NCBI GenBank assembly: GCA_028583605.1
Contig: CM053331.1
Coordinates: 31,722,411-31,786,410, forward strand
DNA from: Dastarcus helophoroides
Taxonomy: Eukaryota; Arthropoda; Insecta; Coleoptera; Bothrideridae
DNA length: 64,000 bases
Direction: 5' to 3'
This document shows positions 9,601-21,600 of this stretch, in pieces; positions within the stretch are counted from its first letter, which is position 1; each line of letters begins with the position of its first letter. Under the pieces are notes generated by a model. That model did not search any database and was not told the DNA's origin. It saw only the letters and a list, made by a program, of their open reading frames with translations. The translations under genes and the position numbers were made by a program.

Positions 9601-12600
9601 TTGCGAACAAATGACGGATCTACTGGACAGAAATGTTCTAAGGATGAAAAATATCCTGTTTTCTGATGAATCAACTTTATGTTAAATGGTGGACTAAGTC
9701 GTCAAAATTGTCGTCACTGGGCAAACAACAACCTACACTGGATGAGGAAAGCCCACACTCAACATCCAGAGAAAGTCAGTGTTTGAGCAGGGATTGTTCG
9801 TGATCGAGCTATAGGACGAATTTTCTTCCAAGGACATCTCAATAGGGCAGAATAGTTAGAATTCTTACAGGAAGAGCTAATTCCTGATTTAGCTATTTTG
9901 TTTCCTAATCCGGTCCAAGCTAATATTCCGAATAAAAACATCTAGTTTCAACAAGACGGTGCCACTCCTCATTTTGCAAGACCTGTCTATGAGTATCTGG
10001 ATTATGTATTTTTATGCAGACGGATTGGTAGAAGAAGACCTCTTGAATAGACATCCAGGTGTCCGGACTTAACACCTATAGACTATTTCTTATAGGGGTA
10101 TTTAAAGAGCAACATTTTTTAGACCAAATCTGCAAATATTGAGGAGTTGAAAGGACAAATAAGAGAGGAGTGTAGACTAATTCCCCCGAAGTATTAGAAA
10201 TGTTCAAAACGAGTTTCAGTTTCGTTTAGAGTATTGTCAGTTAGTAAATGGACAACATTTTGAACATTTATTGAAGAAAGATTATTAACTTGAATCAGAT
10301 TCCCTGATTTTTCAAATTAGTTAATATTTGTTAAATCTCTTTTAAATGCCAGGAAATAATAAATTGAAATTTAGGACACATATATAACTTGATATGTCCT
10401 TTAAGAATAATCAAGAAAAACATGGGGTTGCAATTTAAAAAATTTGTCGATAACATCATATCATAAATTTGCGACATTTTTTATTGAGAAAATATAACAT
10501 CAAAGCCATTTTTTCTTCATCCTTAAAGATCCAATAGCTCCTCTAATATCCTAAAGAGAAAATTTCATTCTTTTGTTCTAATGGTGCGTACAGGGTTCCT
10601 TGTTCTTGTGGTTCAATGTACATTGAAGAAACTGGGCGATTATTCAAGACGCAAATATCCGAGCACCAAAGATGTCTTAGATATGGTTTATTTTCGCAGT
10701 CACCCATTGCGGAACATCAACAAGAGACCGGACATAAGATTCTCTTTGATAATATTTCAGTCATATTCAATATTCCCAATTACTACAATAGGAAGATTCG
10801 CGAGACCATTGAAATCCAAAAATTCTCCAAAAACATCAACAGAGACGATGGTTACATGCTTTCCTCTATCTGGAAACCAACCATCGGAAATCTTCGGGAG
10901 TGATCGCGCAGACGAATGATATATAAAGTTTCCCTTCCCTATTTCCTCCCAGAAGAGTTTCGCCTCTAGTATGGTGAACATATTGAGTTACCGTGCTCTT
11001 CTGTCTAAACCTTCTTACATTTTGTACCAATTTTCAATTCAGAAGAGTTTCGCTTCTGGTAAGGTGGACATACTGAGTTACCGTGCTCTGATGTTTTGAA
11101 ATTGGCCTTTTCATTTTTGCATATTTCCTTATATTTCTCTTTTCATTTATTATTTCTTTTCTTTGTTCCTGAAGAAGCCCCCTATGATGGCGGGCGAAAC
11201 GTCGAACACGTTTGGTAGTTCTTTGACACGGTCCAATCCCGGAAGAAGTATATCCTGTACTGACGCTGGTCGTAGAAGCCCTCGTTATCATAAATTGGGA
11301 CATTCTGTATAAAATGTTCCTACATCAAAAAGAGCGCAAATTAAAATATTATTCGACGTGTCCAATCATATTTCCGACAAAAATAGTGTCTTTGCTTTAC
11401 TGAATTTATTCCAAGTTACAGACTAGCACTATATAACAAACCACAATTAATTTCATCCGTAGAATATATGGCTGTTTGGCCAAATTTATCAATAACCCCG
11501 CATATGACAAAAGAATAATCCATATAATCATACATCTGTATGATTGCTTTCATATTTTAGGAAAGGACAAGCCCTTTATCAAAACCAGGGATGTGTTGTG
11601 GTACTTAGTATTTGCCGGATTTACAATTAACTACATGCTGAGAATCAATTTGAACATTGCCATCGTATCTATGGCCAAGGCGCCATCAAAAAATGGATCC
11701 CTATCGATACCCCAATGTTTGGAAAAGGGCTCAGGCAACAGCAGTTTTAACGCTTCGCATTGGGATAAGGTAAAAGTTTAATACAGAAGAGTGTTGATTT
11801 TGTGATGTAACACCTACATCACAAGCATTTTCCGACCCTTGAAACCTTATGTAAACTCAAAATATTTCTGCGTTTACCCTTCCAGATTTATTAAGTAAAT
11901 AGTTGCGGAAACGAACCTCTAAACATGAATTAAATCCCCTTTGACGTTACTTAATTAAAACCCCATATTTTCATATCTTTTTTGCATCTTTCAAGCCAGA
12001 TTATCTCCTCAAAATCTTAAAATAGTTTTCCCACTCCCACCTGTATATTCACTGTTTTCTTTACAACTTGCGAGCAGGATAGATAGGTCATATCAGTGTA
12101 GTGAACGGATATAACGTAAGTCGCGCAGTGATTGGTCGATTTCATATCCACACTAGTGTGGATATGAAATTGACCAATCATGACCATACGATAAAAACGA
12201 ATATCAATTTTAGGTTCAAAATTATACCATAGAATTTGTCAAGTTGACGTATTTAACGAAAAAAATATTTCTTAATCGTATTTTTGTTTTTGAGGGATCG
12301 TGGTTGTGGGAAAAATTCGCTGTACAACTCGAGCGGATTGTCCATATCGCACTCGAACGATTGAGGCACTCCGCCTTCGGCGTCGTGCTCAAACTTCGTT
12401 CTCGTGCGATATGGACATCATATCCGCTCTTGTTGCACAAACTACTATTCTGTGTAATTTGTCGTTTTTCTTTCTCTTTTAAAAACAATTAGCTTAGTTG
12501 ATTCTTAAACCTTGAGGTCTTTTGTTTTTTATAACTGGTTTTTATTCACCTGTCTCTTTATTGCATCCTCGGATTTTTTTTCGAAATTTTCACTTTTCTT

Positions 12601-15600
12601 GTAAATTTTAATAATTTTTAAAAAACTGTACTTTTTTGAAAATAGCAGATTTTTTTAAAATCAGTTATTCTGAAAAATTCGACTTTGCTTAAAAATGTAG
12701 ATTTCTTGAGGAGTTTTCAAAAATTGTAACTTTTTCAAAAGGTCGAAAATGTTTTTTTTTTTTTCATTTCGACTTGTAATTCTGATTTGTAAATACACCG
12801 TCGTTACAAATAATCCAAATATGTTTTTATCGATTTCAATTGAACATTTTGTCTACCCAGTTTGGAAATAATTGAATTTTTTAAGAATGAAAATTGACAG
12901 TATTCTAAAACATTTCTTGAAATATGACTATGTGATATCTGAGTTTTTAAAGCGTCACATATTGACAGCTGACAAATATAGGTTATTTATTTTAAACAAA
13001 AAGACAAAAACAATAAAATATAGAAAGGCAAAATTAGACATGAACAAAATTAATTAAATTAAAAGATTGTTTTAAGTTTAATCCACACGCAAAGGGCAAC
13101 CCCATTGTGCTTTAAAAGCACTGCAGGTAGGATGCGGAAACAAGGATATATGGCGATAGGGCGCCTTCTTAAGCAAGGATAGGTCGTAATTTTTGGGGAA
13201 TATTCCTTTCGGTATCGAGTTCCATAGCTTGGAAGTTATATAGAAAAAAGAGTCTTCGCCGACAGAAGTCTTCACTGTGGATCGCACGGGAATTTGCTGC
13301 CTCCGACTGCATCAAAAATCTAACCCTTGGAGGATCAATCCCATTAATTTCTGCGAGCATCTCTCATGACAGAACTTATAGAAAGGAGATAAGTTATCAA
13401 CCATCCGCCTGTGCTCGAGGGTATCAGTCAAACTCTCGTCATTAATTAGATGAATCGCTTTTCTTTGAATTGAAACCAAAAGAGATAAAGTGTATTTTAA
13501 AGCTAAACTCCAAACATGAAAACAATATTCCAATGTTGGCCTAACTTGAGCTTTGTATAGTGTAAGTGGCTGATGAGACCTGAAGAACTTTTTACCTCTA
13601 AAAAGATAGCCTAGCTTCTGAGAGGCGGATTTGGCAATGGGGCGCACATGTTCGTCTTAAAAGAAGTTAGTGCTCACATTTACTCCTAGAATAGACAGAT
13701 TAGATCCCATCGGGAGGATTTTACCGTCCATGAGTATGTTTGTTGCAAAAATTCCTTGATGTTTTCTTAGAGAAAACCGCGGGCTGAGTTTTTGAAGCAT
13801 TGGAGTCGAGCAGATTTTTCTTACCCCATTCCAGAATGATTTTAAGATTCCGATTAATCACCTGTATCTCTTGTTTCCCTAGTTGACCTAAAGCAACAAC
13901 GGATAATGGTTGGTCAGAGAAAAAAGATGACACCAGGCTATTATTATTTGCTTAGCTGTATATTGGATTGGAAATTAAAGCTAAGAGATCGTTTATATGT
14001 AACATAAATGGAGTAGGAGACACGAAAGAACCCTGAAGCACCCCCGCATTAATCGCAAATGTCTCGGATGAGACGACCTTAAGAGATCTGTCAGCAAGAA
14101 AATTGGATGTCAAATGACAGAGTCCAAGAGGAAGACCATAAGATGTTAATTTGCGGAGAAGAAATCGGTGCCAGACTCTGTCGAAGGTCTTTGAAATATC
14201 CAGTGCCACAATCCTAGCCTCATCATGTTTTTCCACAGCTGAGCTACATGTATGAATACCAAATGCCAGTGGATTGCCAGTTGAGCGTTGTTGTCTTAAA
14301 CCGTATTGCTTGTCCGAGATGATTCTATTTTTCCCCAAATATTTGAGAATCTTGATATTGATAATCTTCTCCATCACTTTAGATATAACTAGCAACAAAG
14401 ATATAAAGCAATAGTTGTTAGCTAGATTCCATTTTCCCTTTAGGGACAGGCTATACCCTAGCAAATTTCGAGATGACGAATACTCCTTTGTAGTAAAAGA
14501 GTGCGAACAATTTGCTTAGCACAGGAGTCAGCTCTGATGCACACTTCTTAGGAACAATAGCGGGGATACCATTAACGCCAGAAGCTTTCGAGGTGTCGAG
14601 TTCGAGGAGAAGCTTCTTGATTATGCCTTGTCTAAAAACAACTTAGGGCATCTAAGTGTTAACCTTAGAAAGAATAGGAGGTTCTGCGTTTCGAGAAACA
14701 AGGTTAAAATTTTCAGCAAACATTAGGGCTAGCAGGTCAGCCTTTTGGTTGAAAGTGGTTGCAATATTATTGTTGATATACAAAATTTGAAAAAGTTGTA
14801 GCATTAGATCAATTTTTTTTTTAAATATCGACCTCTGGAGTATTTTTCCTTTAGTGAAAATTACGACTTTTATTAAAATCTAAAAATTTCCACTTCAAGA
14901 ATTCGACTTTCTCAAAACTTTAATTTTTTTGAACATTTTCGACTTTGCTGTCAAAATTTCAAATATTTTTAAATTTCGACATTTAATGATTGCCACTTTT
15001 CACATAATTTCCGGTTCATTGAAATGCCTACTTTTTATCAATATTTCGATTTTTAATGAAAGTTTGGATTCTATCAAAATTTCAATTTTTTTTTCCAAAA
15101 TTCGACTTATTTAAAAATTTCAAATTTTTTGAGTTAGGTACAACTTTTTTTAAAACTTTTCACATTTTAGGCTTTCCAATTATTTTTTTTTTCGAAATCT
15201 TTAATTTTATCCAAAATGTCGACTTTTGTCAAAGTTTTAACGTATTTTTAATTTCTACTTTTTCAAAACTTCAATTCTTTTATTTTCGAAATATTTACTG
15301 TTTCTATAAACTTCCATATTTTTTTTTGGAGAAATATAACATATTTAAAAATTTGGAATTTTTGTTTACTATTTGAAAACTATTTTACCATTGAAAACTG
15401 CCGCCTTTCCAATATTTTAACTTTTCTTTAATACATTTGACCTTTCTTTGAAATTTTTTTTCTCAAAAACTTTAACATATCTCTACTTCTTTATATATTT
15501 ATTCATGATACACAAAAGTAGGTTTACACATGTTAGAGAACTAATATGATAGCATTATCTACAAATTAAAAAGCTAAAACTAACAAACAATAATGACGCA

Positions 15601-18600
15601 ATTAAAATCCATGGAATAACTATAAAAACAGCGCACAAAATTAAAACTTAGAAGTAATCATCAGTATTATTAAAAAGGAGACATTCATTTATATTAAAAA
15701 ACGCTTGTTGAATTAAGTATTTCTTTATTTTGTTTTTAAATTTTTTTCACTATATAGTCTTACTCGACCTTTATACATAATCAACTTTTTGAAAATTTTC
15801 ATCAATTTTCTAAACGTTCCCTTCGTTTAAAATTAAGACCTCCTTTAAAAAACTTCCTTCTTCTGAACCAATAAAATTCTTTTAAATGTTTTGACTTTTA
15901 TTTGAAGTTTTGATTGAAAAAATGTTGAATCTTATTTGAGAAGTTCAACCATTTAAAATTATACTTATTTTTTAATTTTTACTTTCTCCGAAATTTCGAC
16001 ACTTAAAAATTTTTATTTTTTTCTAAAATATTATCCGTCTTTGAAAATTGTTTACTTTTTGAAAACATCTGAAAGCTTTAATTTCAAAGTGTTCTTAATT
16101 TTTTAAATTTTTTTTTTCTAAATTGCACCTTTTTTTATAAATCTCCTCTTTTCGTTAAAATGTTGGTTTTATTTCTAATTTCAACTTTCTTTAAATATTT
16201 CACTTTTTACGAAATTTTACTCTTCATGTAAAATTGGTCTTTTTTAAAAAATTACGTCTTTCAAAAATTGGGAATTTATAAAAATGTTTATTTTGTGAAA
16301 ATATCTGCAATTTGGAAAGCTTTAACTTCCCAAGATTTAAGTTTTTTAACAAATCAGAATTTTTTTCAAGTCTTTTTGTTTTTCCCGAATTTTTTTTGTT
16401 GTACATTGCGAATTTTTTTATATTCTACCTTTTTTTTTAATTATGACATTTCCGAAGACCAGTTTTTGTAAAAATTTGGGCTTACTTTAAAATTAGCCTT
16501 TATCTAAATTTCTGCTTTCCTACAAACATTTTTTGAAACTGTAAAGTCCCGATTTTTTTAATAAAAAGTTTGATCTTTTTTATTTTTGTCTTATCGTCGT
16601 ATCTCGCTGAAAATGATAGCTTGGCTATCGAAACGCATTAGAGCAACCTTTGTTGTGTTTTTTAATCTTTCTTAGTTTCAGAGGACAAGATTTGTATTAC
16701 AATTATTCTCTGAAAGACTTTAATTTTCGAAAATTGGGACTATTTTCAAAATGAAACTTTCTCAACATTTCGGCCTTTTTATCCATTTGCAGCTTTTCCA
16801 AGATTTGGACCTCATCGAAGTTCCCTGAATTTCATTTTTTGAAATATTTGACATTTTTTGAAAATTGGGATTTTACAGAAAATTATGAGTTTTTTCAGGC
16901 TTTTTCTTTTTTTTAATTCGTTTTCGAAATTTACATTTTTGCTGACAGTTTTTTTTTGTCAATTTCGACTTTTTTTATAAAAGGTTTGATCATTTTTATT
17001 TTTGTCTTATCGTCGTATCTCTCTGAAAATGATAGCGTGGCTATCGAAACGCATTAGAGCAACCTTTGTTGTGTTTTTTAATCTTTTGTAGTTTTTGAGC
17101 ATAAGATTTGTATTTCAATTATTCTCTGAAAGATTTTAATTTTCGAAAATTGGGACTTTTTTCAAAATGAAACATTTCGGCCTTTTTATCAATTTGCAAT
17201 TTTTTCAAGATTTGGATCTTATGGAAATTTCCTGAATTCCACTTTTTAAAAAATTTGCTCTTTTTTGAAAATTGGGGTTACAGAAAATTATGAGCTTTTT
17301 CAGGCTTTTTCTCCTTTTTAATTCGTCTTGAAAATTTACATTTTCGTCAAAATTTGAGAGTTTTTTTTCTGCAAATTTGGACTTTTTTCATAAAAAGTTT
17401 GGTCTTTTTTATGTTTGTCTTATTTTCTGAGGTATCTCTCTGAAAATGATAGCTTGGCTAACGAAAAGCATTAGAGCAACCTTTGTTGTGTTTTTTAGTC
17501 TTTCTTAGTTTCAGACGACAAGATTGGTATTTCAATTATTCGCTGAAAGATTTTAATTTTCGAAAATTGGGACTTTTTTCATAATGAAACTTTCTCAACA
17601 TTTCGGCGTTTTTATTAATTTGCAGTTTTTTCAAGATTTAGACCTTTTCGAAATTTCCTGAATTCCATGTTTTGAAAAATTCCACTTTTTCGAACATTCC
17701 GACTAATTTTAAGTACAAACTTCTTGAAAATTTTTACTGTTTTAAAATTTACCACTTCTCTTTTTGACTTTTTTCAAAATCTGCCAGTTTTTTTAATATT
17801 GGCCTTTAAAATTTTGAATTTTTTTCTTAATTTTAGTTTCAAAAAATTCGACATTTTTTTCAAATTTTTTAACTTTTATTTGAAAACGTCAACTACTTTC
17901 GATTTTTTCTTGAGACCTATTTTCTGTAAAAACAACTGTTTTGAAAAAACCGTCAGTACTTTTTTGAAAATATCACCTTTTTTTAACAGCTTTCATTTTA
18001 TATGACAAATTTAGACACTTTTCAACTTTTATCTCGAAATTTTGGATAAAAACTCAAAATCTGCAGTTTCTCCTAGAAATTTCGAATTTGAAATCAAAAT
18101 TTCGTATTTACAGGATATCAATTTTATTCCAAATTTGCTCCCCATTTGCGAAATTTTGGGTTTTCTCTCGAAATATTCAAACTAAACTACCTTTTTTTTT
18201 TAAAATTACTTGTTTAAATAACTCCTAAATTTCGAAATTTTGTGTTTACATGTTTGCAGTTTGTTTTACAAATTTCGTTGTTATTGACGAAATTTTGACT
18301 TTTTTCTCGAAGAATTAGGTTCGAAATAAATTTTATTTTTTATATTCTAAATATATTTTAAAAGCTTCGACCTTCTTTTCATGAGTTCCAATTCATTGCT
18401 TAGATTATTAGTGTTCTTATGTTGAAATATTTTCAACTTGAACTCGAACTTTGTAGAACATTTTTTATAATTCTTTTAGGAAAATTTCAAGTTTTTTCCA
18501 AAAATTTCTGATTTACATTACCACTTTTCTGTAGCTTTAGATAGAAAAAACTTTTATGTTATGTAAAGTAATATTATGAATGAAATAGTAACATAGAAGG

Positions 18601-21600
18601 ATTTCTAGCGGTAACGTTTCTGCGTAATCGAAATTTAAAATTATACATCTTACGCAATTTTGATGCTTTATTCTCATGTTAGGGAAACATCTTCAAGTAA
18701 TGGCAACATCTTCAAATGAGGGCTGCTTTGACGGCCGTGGAAATCGTATCTCATAAGCAGTGTAGCGTTGACGGCTCAGAAAGTCTACGCCAAACGCCTT
18801 GGATGTTATTGTATCCACGCGGATAGTATATGCTAGGAATCGAGTAATGGTGGTAGTCTGGAGCTTACATCTCACTTATGCAGTGAAGATCTATTCTTCC
18901 AAAAACTTTTTGCTACGACTATTGCCAGTGAAGTACCTTAATCAGATGTACTATATGAAACTTTAAAAAATCTAATCATATTATACTATTTAACACATCA
19001 TATCTTCTTCCAGCAAACGTTACAATTTCACCAAAATTCGTCTAAATTTGAGAATGCTACTAGCGCGATAACATCATCTCCGGTATATAAAAAATCACCG
19101 ATATACGAATGGAACGAGAAGGAGCAAGGTTTCGTTTTGGGTGCCTTTTTCTGGATACACTGGTTGACACAAATACCGGGGGGAATCCTGGCGGAGAAAT
19201 ACGGCACCAAATTAATATTCGGATTGGCTAATTTCACGGCTATATTCCTCGGCTTTTTTATACCATATGCAGCATCGCTTGGACCTTTTTATCTGATGGC
19301 CTTACGGATAACTCAAGGTGTAATTGCGGTAGGTATAACGAAAATAATCTAATTTTCGTACCTTTCCCCATAAAACTAATGTAATTTGCTAGCGATCGAT
19401 CTTTGGACTTTTAAGTTGAGATACATCAAATGAGACGGAAGTGTTCCTTAGTTTTTATAGCGACCAATGAAGATTTTCTTTTATTTCAGGGATTTTCCTG
19501 GCCTGCCATGCACGGATTGACGGCCAAGTGGATTCCACCGAACGAACGCAGCAAATTTGTCACAGCTTACTTGGGTGAGATTATCTAGTTTGAATACATT
19601 TGCTAGGCAGATATGTTGATATTTGTGCTGGATTTAGAGTAAAAGCTCATTCAGGAGATTTATTTAAGAGAAAATGCATTTTCTTTCCCTCTGAACCCTC
19701 TAAAGTGTTCAACTGATGGTAATGGATGTTTGATGGGTCTTGATACTCTAAAAAGCGATATTGAGATGCGGGTGAAACATTCACTATTGCCGCATTTTTT
19801 ATTTAACATCTTTTCAAAAAATTTCTATTTTTTGAAAATTTCGAATTTAATAACCACACCTTTTAATCAAAATTTAACTTCTTGCCAATTTTTTTAGCTT
19901 TTTTGACTTTCCTCATGATTATTAATTTTTTTTGAAGATTGATATTTTTTGGAAAATGTTAACTTTTCCAAATTTAAATTTTTTTAACATTTTTGTGAAC
20001 ATTTGGAGATTTTTTATGAATTTCACTCTTTGAACATTTCGAATTTTTAAAGTTTAAATTTTTTTGAAAAGTTCAGCATTTTACATATTTTGATTAAGTT
20101 GACAATTTTGATTCTATTTCAGAATGTCCCCTTCTTGAAACTTTCTGCGTTTTTTTAAATGGTCGAGTTTTTTAAAACTGTCAAGTCCTAAAAACCCACC
20201 TCTTATTCATAATTTCGTTTTTTTCATTTTTGATTTTTCTTTTACAAATATCATCTATTTTCAAAATCAAAATTTTTTTTAACTGATACTTTTCTTTAAA
20301 AAGTAAAGTTCTCTCAAAAATTCAGTTTTTTAAACCATTTTTAGATCTTTGACTTTTCTTGCATAAATTGAAATATAAAACTTGTCCCCTGAAACCAAGA
20401 AAGTTTAAAAAGCACAACAAAGGTTGCTCTAACGCGTTTCGACAGCCGAGCTATCATTTTCAGAAAGATACTAATTGCATAATTTTAACTTTTTTTAATT
20501 TCGACGTTTTTTAAACCATGTTTTGAATTTTTAAGTATTTTGAAAACTTTCAGTATTTTGTTAATTTTGACGTTTTCAAAATTTCAACCCTTTTTAAAGC
20601 TTTCAGTTTTTTTGCAAACTTAAAATATTTTTTGATTTCGAGATTCTTCAAATTATTGATTTTTTTTTAATTTCTATATTTTTTTAATCTAGACTAATTT
20701 TGACTTTTTTTAAAAATGTATGAAAGTTTTTGATTTTTTTAATTTTAATATTTTTTGAAAATTGCAGGACTATTTTTAAATTGTGGATATTTTTTCCCTT
20801 CGAAATTTCAACCTCCTTTTAAAAATTTTGACATTTTCTCAAAATGTTTTTGCTTTAAAAATCTGTAAGTCAAAATTATGGCTTTTAAAAAAACATTATA
20901 CTTTTTTTTAAATTGCAACAATTAAACATATCAAAATCTTAACTTTCTTAAATTTGGAGAATTTTTCATTTTTACTTTCTTGCCCATTGTAACTCTCCTT
21001 CAAAAATCTTCTTCTTTTTAAAAATTAGTCCCGACATTTTCAACAACAAATTTAAACTTTTGTAACAATCTCATTTTTTGGAAAATTTCGCCTTTTTCTC
21101 AAAGTCTACAATTTTTAGAAAATCGCATTTTCAAATTTTTCATATTTTTTTAAATTCCAATTGTTTATGAAAATTTTAATTTGGAAATCTCGATCAAAAT
21201 TTCTGCATTTTTTGAAATTCAATCTCTTTAAAAATTAAAACTTTTCAAAATTTTAAACTTTTCCAAAATTTTAACATTTAAAATTATTTCCAATTTGTTA
21301 AAATTTTCGTCCCTTTAAAATTCTAAATTTCTAAACATTTTATATTCCTAAGAAATTAGGACTTTTTTCAACATTTTGGGTACTTTTCAAATCAAAACTT
21401 TTGCAAAATATAGAATTTTTGATAATTTATTTTAGTTTAAAATTTAATAGAGACTCGCTTTGTTTCAAAATTTCGACACTATTCCACCATCTCAACTTTT
21501 TTCAGTTCCCATCGCAAAATAGTCTTCAAAATTTGAACTGTACCTAAAAATTTTCGCTTTTTAAAAAAGTTTTGATTTTTTTCTAATATTTACTTTGTGT

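Larger units (their letters stand above)
10508..11287 (+). mobile_element. Penelope-like element 3' fragment (GIY-YIG endonuclease plus tail)
   Basis: Starts in coding text (LKDPIAPLIS near 10520-10550, then a frameshift) and continues as a GIY-YIG domain. The tail contains about 1.5 units of a ~93-bp repeat (10950-11090) also found at 29890-30310, and a hammerhead-like motif (11164-11208), then TTGACACGGTCCAATCCC and GAAGAAGTATATC. It interrupts the right inverted repeat of the DD41D element. The flanks 10459-10507 and 11288-11335 look like a diverged target duplication of about 45 bp. Confidence 0.75.
7243..11437 (+). mobile_element. DD41D-type mariner (IS630-Tc1-mariner) element with long TIRs, carrying three nested insertions
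   Basis: The left arm (7243 to about 7465) and right arm (11437 back to about 11288, then about 10507 back to 10388) are diverged inverted repeats. They share, from outside in, GTTATA(G/T)AGTGCTA, CTGTAACTTGGAATA(G/A)ATTCA, TCTTTTTGATGTAGGAA-like text, then ATATGA(C/T)GT(C/T)ATCGACAA, TTTTTTAAATTGCAA and ATATCAAGTTGTAC-like text. The right arm is split by a Penelope-like fragment. Between the arms lie a jockey fragment with a hAT inside it and a transposase pseudogene. The whole element sits in intron 1 of the SLC17-like gene. Confidence 0.75.

Noticed and set aside
12331..12429. tRNA or other structured RNA gene
   Set aside because: The arms form one long imperfect hairpin without cloverleaf, A/B boxes or anticodon loop; a foldback element fits better.
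16602..17480. Active hammerhead ribozymes in the three tandem units
   Set aside because: The conserved core reads CTGAAAA and unit 3 breaks stem II, so activity is unlikely for these copies although the architecture is visible.
16540..17660. CRISPR-like regular repeats
   Set aside because: Units of about 414 bp with no short spacer pattern in a eukaryotic intron; better explained as a tandem duplication.
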